Shown here piece after piece: positions 16,906 through 25,619 of a stretch of DNA of 64,000 bases. The stretch spans positions 1 through 64,000 of the forward strand of contig JACKPB010000013.1 in NCBI GenBank assembly GCA_024233875.1. The letters run 5' to 3'. The stretch is from Leptospiraceae bacterium (GTDB taxonomy: Bacteria > Spirochaetota > Leptospiria > Leptospirales > Leptospiraceae). The notes beneath the pieces were generated by a model. That model made no database searches, was not told where the DNA came from, and saw only the letters and a program-made list of their open reading frames with translations. Positions within the stretch are counted from its first letter, which is position 1, and every line of letters begins with the position of its first letter. The position numbers were made by a program, and so were the translations under genes.

Positions 16906-17382
16906 TTATCTACTCAGAATTTCTTCCCTGAGTTTTTTAGCTTCCTCAAAATTGGGTTCCATTTCTATAGCCTGGTGTAGATACTGAAGTGATCGTTCGG
17001 GGCGATTCCATATCTTGTACAGTGTAGCCAGGTTGTAGTATGCTACATGTCTCGCATCATTCCATTTGCAATGAATGGAACGTTTCAGCCAAAATACAGC
17101 CTCTTTTTCTTTTCCTAGTCTCAGAAGTATGACTCCAATCTCATTACAGGAATTTCCGTATTCCGGATTGGTTTGAATTGATTTGTAAAAATACTTCAAT
17201 GCATCTTTATATTTTCTACTTTGATTGGATACTAAACCTAGATAGAAATAGGATTCTTCATTGTCTTCGTGTTCTAAAGAAAGTGAGAAATGATATACAG
17301 CACGTTGGATCTGTCCATCCCTGAAGAAGAATTTCCCCAATGCATTATTGTCTTTGATAAAGTCTTCTGCGAAATTGTTCAA
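16906..17382 (-). CDS. TPR-repeat protein, 158 aa
   Basis: Consists almost entirely of about four tetratricopeptide repeats, for example ESYFYLGLVSNQSRKYKDAL and YNLATLYKIWNRPERSLQYL. There is no signal peptide, so it is probably a cytosolic protein-interaction module. The start is TTG at 17382 after GGGGAT. It precedes the spermidine-synthase-like gene on the same strand. The partner is unknown. Confidence 0.75.
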   Translation of the reverse strand: MNNFAEDFIKDNNALGKFFFRDGQIQRAVYHFSLSLEHEDNEESYFYLGLVSNQSRKYKDALKYFYKSIQTNPEYGNSCNEIGVILLRLGKEKEAVFWLKRSIHCKWNDARHVAYYNLATLYKIWNRPERSLQYLHQAIEMEPNFEEAKKLREEILSR

Positions 17383-17692
17383 TTTTTTTATCCCCGGATG
17401 AATCCTGTATACATTTATTTTCGGTATTGAGAGGAGTAAAAATTGAATCGAAATGATGTAATTTTTTTTATCCTAAAACATGATTTCAGGATGAAACCTG
17501 AAATTGGTATCGTTTTGAAGTTAAAAAGTAAAGAAAACGTAATTTCTAATGTTTGTAGTCATTTTCAAAAAGATTTGAGAATTCACTTCTGAATCAGGAT
17601 TAAAATGACTACTTACCGTAAAGTGAAAATTGCAATCATTTTTGAGAACCGGGATATATGATACATAATACGAAGTCAAAACCTGATTGTTC
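17383..17692. other. 310-bp intergenic region between dxs and the TPR gene
   Basis: No credible gene. It holds a small hairpin, ATTTCAGG (17483-17490) with CCTGAAAT (17497-17504) and a 6-nt loop, plus one copy of the dispersed repeat (17556-17655). The promoter of the TPR gene must be here. The gap also marks the downstream end of the long gene run that ends with dxs. Confidence 0.7.
17556..17655 (+). repeat. dispersed intergenic repeat, copy 1
   Basis: Begins TAGTCATTTTCAAAA (17556-17570), contains ACCGTAA (17615-17621), then AATCATTTTTGAGAACCGG ending near 17652. The same blocks in the same order and orientation occur at 40033-40135 and 62045-62141. In this copy TAGTCATTTT (17556-17565) and AAAATGACTA (17602-17611) are perfect inverted repeats that could form a hairpin. 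No open reading frame is inside. Confidence 0.7.
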
Positions 17693-19576
17693 TTAGTTTT
17701 TAAATTCTTTTTCGATCAATTCAGAAATTTGTTCGGATGTAAAACCATACAATTTAAAAATTTCATTTTTAGATCCGTGCGGAATGATCTCCGGAGGAAA
17801 AGCTACGGTTTTAATAAAACGCGAAAGGTTTTTAGGATCGAGACGATTCAGGATGTAACCCGACAATCCACTGTCCAGGTAACTTTCATCGAGAATCATG
17901 AACTTCTTAGTTAAAGAAAGCTCTCTATTAAGCATTTCAGTATCGAGGGGTCGAAGCCATTGAAGATCTATAAGATTTACTGAAATCTTTTTTTGTTTTA
18001 AAATTTCTACTATTTCCAAACCAATAGCTACAACCGCTCCTGCACAGATGAGAGTGATGTCATTTCCTTTCTTTAGTAGTTTAGATTTCCCGAATTCTAT
18101 TCGATTGTCAGAACGATCATATGTAAAATCATTTCTATCAGCACTATCTTTAGGAAATCGAATTGCGATTGGTCCCTCAGTAAACTTTTCCATAAAATAA
18201 ATTGAATCTACCAGATTCTGGGGGTCGGAAGGAATGTAGACATTCATATTGGGAAGAGAGGTAAGGTAACCCAGATCAAATAATCCCTGATGAGTTTCTC
18301 CGTCAGGACCCACAACCCCAGCTCTATCAATTATGAATCGGACGGGGAGATTCATTAGAGAAACATCATGAACCATCTGATCGAGAGCTCTGGTCATGAA
18401 GGTGGAATAAATCGCTACAAAAGGAGCCACACCCCCACCGAGAAGACCGGAAGCAAAAGTCACACAATGCTGTTCGGCTATTCCCACATCAAATAAGTTG
18501 TCCGGAAATTTTTCTGAAAACTCTTTCAGTCCGCTGCCTTCAATCATAGCAGGTGTGATTACTGCGATTTTTTTGTTTTGATCCACAATGCGGATGAGTG
18601 TATCACCGACAATCTGACTGAAGGAAATCTTTTCATCCTTATTCATGGTTCCACTTTCTTTGTGAAAGGGAGTTACACCGTGATATTTGATGGGATCATT
18701 TTCTGCATGGGAATACCCCTTGCCTTTTTGGGTCAATACATGAAATAGTAAAGGTCCTTCTTCGTTCTTCAGCTTGGTCAAAAGCTGAACAAGCTCGATT
18801 ACATTGTGACCATCAACAGGACCTATGTATCTGAATCCCAGATCTTCAAAAAGTCCCCCCGGAATCCAAAAAACTTTAAATAGTCTTTCGAGTCGTCTTG
18901 AGAGAGAGAACATTGCAGGTCCGATTAGAGGAAACCATTTCAAAAAGGTATAGTAGTAACGTTTGTACTTATTGTAAATATGCGAACTAATGATATTGTT
19001 TAGATACGTTGATATGGATCCAATATTCTTGGAAATAGACATAAAATTGTCATTCAGAATCACCAGACAATCCGGTTTGATATGACCACCGTGATTGAGA
19101 GCTTCCAGTGCCATTCCGCAGGCTATGGATGCGTCGCCTATCACCGCAAGACAGTGATACTTACCACCGGTCATGTCTCTTGAGACGGCCTCTCCTAAGA
19201 GTTGAGAAATTGATGTACCTGCATGACCCGTATTGTAGAGGTCGTATTCGGATTCTTCTCTTTTGGGAAACCCGGATATACCTCCAAATTTTCTTACAGT
19301 GTTCAGCTTGGTTTTTCTATTGGTGAGTATTTTATGAGGATAAGTCTGGTGCCCAACGTCCCAGATCAAACGATCTTCCGGAGTATTGAAAGCATAGTGA
19401 ATGGCGACAGTCAACTCTACCGCACCGAGGTTGGAAGCAAAGTGACCACCAACGTTGGATAGAGTGTCTATAATGTAATCACGGATTTCATGACATACCT
19501 GAGGTAGTTTCTCAATCGGTAATTTTCTTAGATCCGAAGGATCGTTAATATCTCTTAAAAGATCATATCTATGCAT
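17693..19576 (-). CDS. dxs: 1-deoxy-D-xylulose-5-phosphate synthase
   Basis: A 627-aa thiamine-diphosphate enzyme that condenses pyruvate and glyceraldehyde-3-phosphate, the entry step of the DXP isoprenoid route. Motifs in order are IWDVGHQTYPHKILT (catalytic His, about residue 75), the TPP site VIGDASIACGMALEALNH through ILNDN (about 145-175), DVGIAEQHCVTFASG (catalytic Glu, about 365) and DRAGVVGPDGETHQG. The TPP motif reads GDAS rather than GDGA, a variant common outside proteobacteria. It overlaps the cyclase gene by one base (TAATG). dxr, uppS and cdsA lie upstream in the same gene run, so the whole precursor path to undecaprenyl lipid is partly grouped. Confidence 0.97.
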   Translation of the reverse strand: MHRYDLLRDINDPSDLRKLPIEKLPQVCHEIRDYIIDTLSNVGGHFASNLGAVELTVAIHYAFNTPEDRLIWDVGHQTYPHKILTNRKTKLNTVRKFGGISGFPKREESEYDLYNTGHAGTSISQLLGEAVSRDMTGGKYHCLAVIGDASIACGMALEALNHGGHIKPDCLVILNDNFMSISKNIGSISTYLNNIISSHIYNKYKRYYYTFLKWFPLIGPAMFSLSRRLERLFKVFWIPGGLFEDLGFRYIGPVDGHNVIELVQLLTKLKNEEGPLLFHVLTQKGKGYSHAENDPIKYHGVTPFHKESGTMNKDEKISFSQIVGDTLIRIVDQNKKIAVITPAMIEGSGLKEFSEKFPDNLFDVGIAEQHCVTFASGLLGGGVAPFVAIYSTFMTRALDQMVHDVSLMNLPVRFIIDRAGVVGPDGETHQGLFDLGYLTSLPNMNVYIPSDPQNLVDSIYFMEKFTEGPIAIRFPKDSADRNDFTYDRSDNRIEFGKSKLLKKGNDITLICAGAVVAIGLEIVEILKQKKISVNLIDLQWLRPLDTEMLNRELSLTKKFMILDESYLDSGLSGYILNRLDPKNLSRFIKTVAFPPEIIPHGSKNEIFKLYGFTSEQISELIEKEFKN

Positions 19577-21882
19577 TAGTTTATCAATTGTACAGGTTTT
19601 TTAAGTAGTTCTTTATCGTTTTCTTTCACCAAACCGAGGAGCTCATAGATTCTTACAGGTTTATTTTTTCCCTTTACTTTGACAAGGTCTAATTCTCTGG
19701 TATAGACCCTATCCTTAACTCTCTCGTAAGTATATTCGGATATTATGATTCGTGTCCCATAGATTTTATTGGATCCTTCCAGTCTCGATCCCAGATTGAT
19801 CGTGTCGCCCATACAGGTGTAGTCCATCCTATGGGAGCTTCCCATGTTTCCCACAACAGCAAAACCGGTATTCAATCCTATACCTATATCAATATTGGGT
19901 AGACCTCTTGACTTCCAATCCATCTGAAGTCGTTTCAATTCTTCAATCTGAACTAAAGCGGCGACACAGGCAAAGTAAGCATGATCTTCTAAGGGAACAG
20001 GCGCTCCCCAGAATGCCATGATTGCATCCCCCATGTACTTATCGATGGTTCCCTTGTACTGGATAATCGAATCAGTCATGGTAGTGAGATACTCATTCAA
20101 TAATTTCACAAGTACTTCCGGAGTGAGTCCTTCACTCAAACTGGTAAACCCTCTTACATCCGAAAAGAAAACGGTGATTTCTCTCCGTGCTCCACCGAGA
20201 GCAATTTTATCGGGGTCTTTCAACAACTCATCCACAATGTCTTTCGAGACAAATTTGGAAAAAGTACTTCGTATGTACTTTACGTTTTCTTCTTCTGAGA
20301 TTATTTTGTATCCAATTATTGAGATAAAAATAAAGGTCAGATTGATGAGATTGATCGGGAGATCCGTGACAATACTCATTTCCCTAAACAAAAACATACT
20401 GGAAAATAGGTACCCGGCACTGATTAAAAAGTAGGACAAGAAACTTCCTACTGTTTTGAAATACGCCTGAATGAAACCCAAAAGAATTCCGGTCAGAACA
20501 ATCAAGAGAAACTTTACAAACCTTCCCGGTCTGGTAAGAAAATCCTGATTGAGGATAGTATTCAGAGCATGAGCATGATGTTCGATCCCGGACATCTCAC
20601 CGTAGGGAGAAAGATGTGCATCTTTGGCAGCACTTTTTCCTGAAGCGTAGTACATTCCTATTAGAAAGATATTATTTTCAAAAAAGGAGGCGCTATCCTG
20701 ACTCCAATCATTGGCGACCTCATGCAATTCTTCGTCCTTAAAGCTAAAAAGTGAGCCTACAAAATTGATATCCATCTGACCGTAAAGATCTATAGGAATG
20801 AGAATCTCTCTTTCCTGATTCGGAATTTTCATGATATCAAATTCTTTTCCCCGATAATCAGTAATCTTCTTCTGGGGTATATTCTTCAGTTTTACATATT
20901 CCCCCATGACAATTTCCGTATCGTTGACCACATCGATTCCGTAGAATTTACAAACAGCTAAAAGATCTATGGAAGGGTAGTATTCGGTTTCCCCTCGGGT
21001 GATGGTGCTATTGAGCTTAGCGACCAGAGGCATCTTTCGATTGGTTCCGAATTCATCGTTTTTAATATTAGCAAATCCTATCCCCGCTGATCTGGATGAG
21101 AGTTGGTGAACGGGTGGACTCGGTAGTTCCAGCCAGATCTGTCCGTTGTCATCGGGATCATTTACATTGATGAGTTTGAATTTTTTCAATACTTCATACT
21201 TTTCTTCAAAATGAACAATAGAGTCTTTGGAGGAGATATTGGTTTCTATGGCATAGTCGAGAAGAACGTTAGATGAATCATCCAGGGCTTCCATCATGGC
21301 TTCCATCTCTCCCGGCTTTTCATCTACAAGAAATATATCAAAGAAAAGAATATTGGAAGTGTTTTTGAAATGGTTGATGATCTTAGCGTATTCCTGCCAG
21401 TGAATCGGCCAGATTCCCTGGTACTTTTCCAGAGTCTCGGTTTTTATTCCTATGATTTTTATGTCTTTTCTTGCATTTTCGGGAGGTGTGAACTTTTCCA
21501 CATAGCCCTGTTCCAGAGAAATGGAACTTTTTCCGTTCTTGCTCCTGAGGACAGAAAATCTCCAATTTATAGAATTCTCTTCAATAGTATTAAAAATATT
21601 TGGGATATAAGAAGGAATTTGGGAAACGATGAAAAAGGAAATGGAAAGAACTATTGATATCCAAATGCTTCCGAATACCTGTTTTGAGGGGGAGATCTCA
21701 GAAAGCTTTAAATAGGTTGGATACGAAAGTATTAGAAATAAAAAATAGGCAGGAGTTGATATTTGAAAGTAAATGTCTTCCGAAAAAAATGAAGACACGG
21801 AAATAGTAATCAAACTCAGTAAGGAAAGAATGAAGATGATCTTCCCCGTAAGACTGATATCAGCGATGGAATTTTTTTTCAT
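19576..21882 (-). CDS. CHASE2-domain class III adenylate/guanylate cyclase
   Basis: A 768-aa membrane cyclase. Two hydrophobic segments lie near the N-terminus (about 15-60), then an extracytoplasmic CHASE2 sensor (about 90-400, with NILFFDIFLVDE and IGMYYASGKSAAKDAHLSPYGEM), a group of membrane helices (about 450-530) and a catalytic domain (about 560-740). Metal-binding Asp residues are in FFSDVRGFTSLS and YMGDAIMAFWG. The purine-specifying Lys is in GTIDKYMGD, and DYTCMGDTINLGSRLEG supplies transition-state Asn/Arg. So it should be active, most likely making cAMP. ATG at 21882 has GAGG 5 nt upstream; an in-frame TTG at 21897 lacks one. It ends soon after RIYELLG without the TPR-like tail often found on such cyclases. 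Confidence 0.92.
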   Translation of the reverse strand: MKKNSIADISLTGKIIFILSLLSLITISVSSFFSEDIYFQISTPAYFLFLILSYPTYLKLSEISPSKQVFGSIWISIVLSISFFIVSQIPSYIPNIFNTIEENSINWRFSVLRSKNGKSSISLEQGYVEKFTPPENARKDIKIIGIKTETLEKYQGIWPIHWQEYAKIINHFKNTSNILFFDIFLVDEKPGEMEAMMEALDDSSNVLLDYAIETNISSKDSIVHFEEKYEVLKKFKLINVNDPDDNGQIWLELPSPPVHQLSSRSAGIGFANIKNDEFGTNRKMPLVAKLNSTITRGETEYYPSIDLLAVCKFYGIDVVNDTEIVMGEYVKLKNIPQKKITDYRGKEFDIMKIPNQEREILIPIDLYGQMDINFVGSLFSFKDEELHEVANDWSQDSASFFENNIFLIGMYYASGKSAAKDAHLSPYGEMSGIEHHAHALNTILNQDFLTRPGRFVKFLLIVLTGILLGFIQAYFKTVGSFLSYFLISAGYLFSSMFLFREMSIVTDLPINLINLTFIFISIIGYKIISEEENVKYIRSTFSKFVSKDIVDELLKDPDKIALGGARREITVFFSDVRGFTSLSEGLTPEVLVKLLNEYLTTMTDSIIQYKGTIDKYMGDAIMAFWGAPVPLEDHAYFACVAALVQIEELKRLQMDWKSRGLPNIDIGIGLNTGFAVVGNMGSSHRMDYTCMGDTINLGSRLEGSNKIYGTRIIISEYTYERVKDRVYTRELDLVKVKGKNKPVRIYELLGLVKENDKELLKKPVQLIN

Positions 21883-21889
21883 TCTTACC

Positions 21890-22699
21890 TCATTCAAGGA
21901 TACTTTTCTTTATCACACCCGCATAGTCCGAAAGTTCTATTCTGCAATTCTCCGAAGAAGAAATATTGGATTCAATGATTTTTTGGATCGCTGAACCAAT
22001 AATGATTCCGTCGGAAATTTTTGAGATCTCTCTCGCCTGATCCGGAGTGGAGATACCGAAACCGGCCAGAACGGGGATGTTCAAAATCTCACGAACCATA
22101 TTGATTCTTTCCTCAAGATTAAGGGAAAACTCAGTTCGGACTCCCGTAACTCCAAAAGAAGTCACATAGTAGACAAACCCGCTGGCATACTTCTTCATAG
22201 ATCGTATTCGGGAAGGTTTTGTAGCCGGAGTGATCATGGTGATGAGAGAAATCTTAGCTTTTTCGGCTTCGGTAAAAAGCATTTTGTAGTCTTTGGAGTC
22301 AAAAGGGATGTCCGGTACTACGATACCCCGAACACCTGACCTATGGGCATCCTGAAAGAATTCTTTCATTCCATAAGCCAGAATGGGATTGAGATAGGTC
22401 AAAAAAACAATGGGCTTTCCTGAAATCAAAGTATGAATTCGGGCTGTGGTGTCCATAATGGTTTTCATAGAAAATGGATGGTTGTCCAGGGCTCTTCTAT
22501 AGGACTTTTGAATCACCGGTCCATCCGCAACTGGATCAGAAAATGGAATTCCCAATTCCAAAATGTCCCCTCCGAACTTACAGAGTGTTTCTGCAAATAG
22601 GATGGATTCATTGTATCCGGGATCACCCAATGAAAGATAGGGCATAAACACCGGATTGGGTTTTTGAGAGACAATGTACTCTTCCAGAAAGGAACTCAT
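21890..22699 (-). CDS. trpA: tryptophan synthase alpha chain
   Basis: A 269-aa TIM-barrel subunit that cleaves indole-3-glycerol phosphate to indole. The catalytic Glu is in LELGIPFSDPVADGPVIQKS (about residue 42), with IVVPDIPFDS carrying the catalytic Asp (about 130). VTSFGVTGVR and LAGFGISTPDQA form the phosphate-binding loops. Its ATG overlaps the trpB stop by four bases, the classic arrangement for coupled synthesis of the alpha-beta complex. Other trp genes are absent, so the pair is embedded in a run of lipid and translation genes. Confidence 0.97.
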   Translation of the reverse strand: MSSFLEEYIVSQKPNPVFMPYLSLGDPGYNESILFAETLCKFGGDILELGIPFSDPVADGPVIQKSYRRALDNHPFSMKTIMDTTARIHTLISGKPIVFLTYLNPILAYGMKEFFQDAHRSGVRGIVVPDIPFDSKDYKMLFTEAEKAKISLITMITPATKPSRIRSMKKYASGFVYYVTSFGVTGVRTEFSLNLEERINMVREILNIPVLAGFGISTPDQAREISKISDGIIIGSAIQKIIESNISSSENCRIELSDYAGVIKKSILE

Positions 22700-23877
22700 T
22701 TCATTTCTCCGATCAGTCGATTGGCTTCTGCCACATCCTTGTCACCCCGACCCGAGAGGTTTACTAGTATGTGCCTTTCCGGTCCGAATTTTTTGGCTAA
22801 TTTTTTTGCATACGAAAGGGCATGGGAAGATTCTAAAGCAGGAATGATTCCTTCGAGTCTACAGACTTCCTGAAATGCTCCCAGGGCCTCAGAATCGGAT
22901 TCTTTGAAGTACTTTACCCTTCCGGTTTCTGAGAAGTAGGCATGCTCGGGACCCACTCCCGGATAGTCGAGACCGGCAGAAATAGAATGAGGGGGAAGGA
23001 TCTGTCCTTCGGAATCCTGAATGAGTAGAGTCTTGGTTCCGTGAAGGTAACCGGGTTTTCCGAAAGTGATGGTTGCTGAGTGTTCTCCCGGACCATCTCC
23101 CCGCCCCCCTGCTTCCACCCCGTAGAGTTTTACGGATTTGTGATTCAGAAAGCCATAAAAGATACCTATGGCATTGGAACCTCCTCCGACACAGGCGACA
23201 ACAGCATCGGGAAGTGCAGACGTTCTTTTTAAAAATTGCTTTTTAGCTTCGGTTCCGATCACTCTTTGAAAATCCCTTACTATAGTTGGAAATGGATGGG
23301 GACCTATAGAGGAACCTACAATGTAATGGGTAGAGTCGACGTTGAGAGCCCAATCCCTCATCGCCTCACTTGTTGCATCTTTGAGGGTCATTGTTCCCGA
23401 AGAAACTCCAATTACCTCAGCACCGAGCATTCTCATACGGATGGCGTTCAACTCCTGTCTTCTCAGATCCTCATTTCCCATATAGATCACAGTTTTCAGC
23501 CCGAACATGGCTCCGACAGTGGCTGTTGCCACGCCGTGCTGTCCTGCTCCCGTCTCGGCTATGATTCGTTTTTTTCCCATCTCTAGGGTTAGAAGAGCCT
23601 GACCTATGGTATTATTGATCTTATGAGCTCCTGTATGGTTCAGATCTTCTCTTTTCAACCAGATATTGGATCCCCAAACCCGACTCAGATTCTCGGCATA
23701 GGTTATAGGAGATGGTCTTCCTGCATAGTTTTTGAGGTAGTACTTTAATTTCTTATGAAACTTTTTATTTCCCCTCAATTGATTGTAAATCTTTTCGAGT
23801 TCTTCCAGTGCGGGTGTAAGAATTTCAGGAGAATAACGTCCTCCGAAATCACCGAAGTATCCATCTGTTTTTTTCAT
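22696..23877 (-). CDS. trpB: tryptophan synthase beta chain
   Basis: A 393-aa pyridoxal-phosphate enzyme that joins indole and serine. The PLP lysine is in LNHTGAHKINN (about residue 82), the substrate loop in AETGAGQHG, and the phosphate loop in CVGGGSNAIG. The N-terminal GYFGDFGGRYSPEIL is the TrpB1 (alpha-binding) form, consistent with the adjacent trpA. Its ATG overlaps the proS stop by four bases, so it is translationally linked to an aminoacyl-tRNA synthetase gene. Confidence 0.97.
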   Translation of the reverse strand: MKKTDGYFGDFGGRYSPEILTPALEELEKIYNQLRGNKKFHKKLKYYLKNYAGRPSPITYAENLSRVWGSNIWLKREDLNHTGAHKINNTIGQALLTLEMGKKRIIAETGAGQHGVATATVGAMFGLKTVIYMGNEDLRRQELNAIRMRMLGAEVIGVSSGTMTLKDATSEAMRDWALNVDSTHYIVGSSIGPHPFPTIVRDFQRVIGTEAKKQFLKRTSALPDAVVACVGGGSNAIGIFYGFLNHKSVKLYGVEAGGRGDGPGEHSATITFGKPGYLHGTKTLLIQDSEGQILPPHSISAGLDYPGVGPEHAYFSETGRVKYFKESDSEALGAFQEVCRLEGIIPALESSHALSYAKKLAKKFGPERHILVNLSGRGDKDVAEANRLIGEMK

Positions 23878-25619
23878 TGTTTCTCTCCGGTAAGTTGGGA
23901 ATACAAATCCTGTCTGAGTTTTAGCAATTCTGATTTTAAATCTTCGAGATTGTGGAAGGGAAAATCCTTTTCCTCTCCTGATTTTCGGTTGAGAATAGAG
24001 TAAAGATTTTCACCGAAAAACTTTTTTCCGAATGTAACACGAATTGGAAATCCTATGATCTCTGAGTCTTTGAATTTGAAACCGGGACCCAGATCCCTAT
24101 CGTCCAAGAAGACTTCCAGTCCTTCCTGTTTGAGATAGGTATAGATCTCTTCTATTCGTCTGTATTCTTCGGGAGTTTTGGAAATGCTTACAATGGAAAT
24201 TTCAAATGGGGCAATGGATATTGGCCAGAAAATTCCTTTCTCATCATTGCACTGCTCGATTACGGTAGCCATAGTCCGGTTGACACCGATTCCATAGCAA
24301 CCCATAGTCAGAGGTACCATTTTTCCGCTTTTGTCGGTCACTTTGATATCGAAGGACTTTGTATACTTATTGCCCAGTTTAAAAATATGTCCTACTTCAA
24401 TTCCTTTTTCCTGCTTCAATGGATTTCCACAATTGGGACAGGGATCACCGACCCTAGACTTACTGAAATCCCTAAATTTGATCTCAGCCTGAATTTCATT
24501 TTTCAGAATGTAATTTTTGAAATGATAGTCTAGTTCATTCGCTCCAACTACATAGGATTCATTTGGATTGATTGATGAATCAAAAAATATTTTCATTCCT
24601 TCTTTTTGAAAATCGGGTCCTACATATCCCGGAACCAAACCGAGAGATCCACATTCTTTTTCGGAGAGAGGTCTGATTTCAACTGAACCTAAAAAATTAT
24701 TCAATTTGACTTCATTCAACTCTCTATCGCCCGGAAGGAAGACCAATACATCCCATTTTTCATCTACTTTAAGATAGACTGACTTGAGTGTCTTTTCCAT
24801 CCCCACCCCGCAGAATTCGGAAATTTCTTCCATTGTCTTTTTGTCGGGAGTATGGATTTTCTCTTTGGATGATGATGAATTTTCATCGGATGAAAACTTC
24901 AGGAGGACAGGGGTTTTTTCTACATTCCCAGAATAGTCACAGGAAGTGCATAAAGAGAGAGTTTCTTCTCCAATGGGAGAGACCACCATAAATTCTTCGG
25001 AGCCCGAACCACCCATGCTCCCCGAATCTGCCTGTACGGGGATTGTATCCAAACCGCATCTCCGGAAAATCTCCCTGTAAGTCTTTCTCATGACCTGATA
25101 GGTTTCATCCAAACTTTCATCATCTATATGAAATGAATAGGCATCTTTCATTGTGAATTCTCTCGAACGTATCACGCCAAACCTGGGACGAATTTCATCC
25201 CGAAATTTTGTATGGATCTGATATACGTTTTTCGGAAGATCTTTGTAGGACTTCAGTATCGGTTTCATGAGAAGGGAAAATGACTCTTCATGTGTGGGAC
25301 CGAGGGCATAAAAGACTTCATGACGATCTTTGATACGAAACATTTCCTTTCCCATCCGATCCCATCGTCCACTTGTTTCCCAGAATTCAGCCGGAGTGAG
25401 AATGGGTAAGGAAAACTCAAGAGCTCCGGATCGATCCATTTCTTCCCGAACAATGCTTTCAATTTTTTTTAGAACACGAAAGCCAAGAGGAAGATAGTTG
25501 TAAAGCCCCGAGGAACTTTTTCTTATAAGACCAGCGCGGATCATAAGTTTGTGGGAAGCGACCACAGCATCAGCCGGTTCTTCCTTGGTCGTAGGAATAA
25601 TGTATTGGGAAGCTTTCAT
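23874..25619 (-). CDS. proS: prolyl-tRNA synthetase (bacterial type)
   Basis: A 581-aa class II synthetase. Motif 1 lies around PLGFRVLKKIESIVREEM, motif 2 is in KFRDEIRPRFGVIRSREFTMKDAYSF (key: FRDE...R), and motif 3 is in MGCYGIGVNRTMA. The roughly 170-residue insertion between motifs 2 and 3 (about 225-400) is the INS editing domain typical of bacterial-type ProRS. The C-terminal anticodon-binding domain follows (SIAPFEISIVSIS to the end). It overlaps rseP and trpB by four bases on each side. Confidence 0.96.
   Translation of the reverse strand: MKASQYIIPTTKEEPADAVVASHKLMIRAGLIRKSSSGLYNYLPLGFRVLKKIESIVREEMDRSGALEFSLPILTPAEFWETSGRWDRMGKEMFRIKDRHEVFYALGPTHEESFSLLMKPILKSYKDLPKNVYQIHTKFRDEIRPRFGVIRSREFTMKDAYSFHIDDESLDETYQVMRKTYREIFRRCGLDTIPVQADSGSMGGSGSEEFMVVSPIGEETLSLCTSCDYSGNVEKTPVLLKFSSDENSSSSKEKIHTPDKKTMEEISEFCGVGMEKTLKSVYLKVDEKWDVLVFLPGDRELNEVKLNNFLGSVEIRPLSEKECGSLGLVPGYVGPDFQKEGMKIFFDSSINPNESYVVGANELDYHFKNYILKNEIQAEIKFRDFSKSRVGDPCPNCGNPLKQEKGIEVGHIFKLGNKYTKSFDIKVTDKSGKMVPLTMGCYGIGVNRTMATVIEQCNDEKGIFWPISIAPFEISIVSISKTPEEYRRIEEIYTYLKQEGLEVFLDDRDLGPGFKFKDSEIIGFPIRVTFGKKFFGENLYSILNRKSGEEKDFPFHNLEDLKSELLKLRQDLYSQLTGEKQ

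Noticed and set aside
17693..19576. GDAS instead of GDGA in the thiamine site of Dxs as a sign of inactivity
   Set aside because: This variant is common in Dxs from other phyla, and all other catalytic residues are present.
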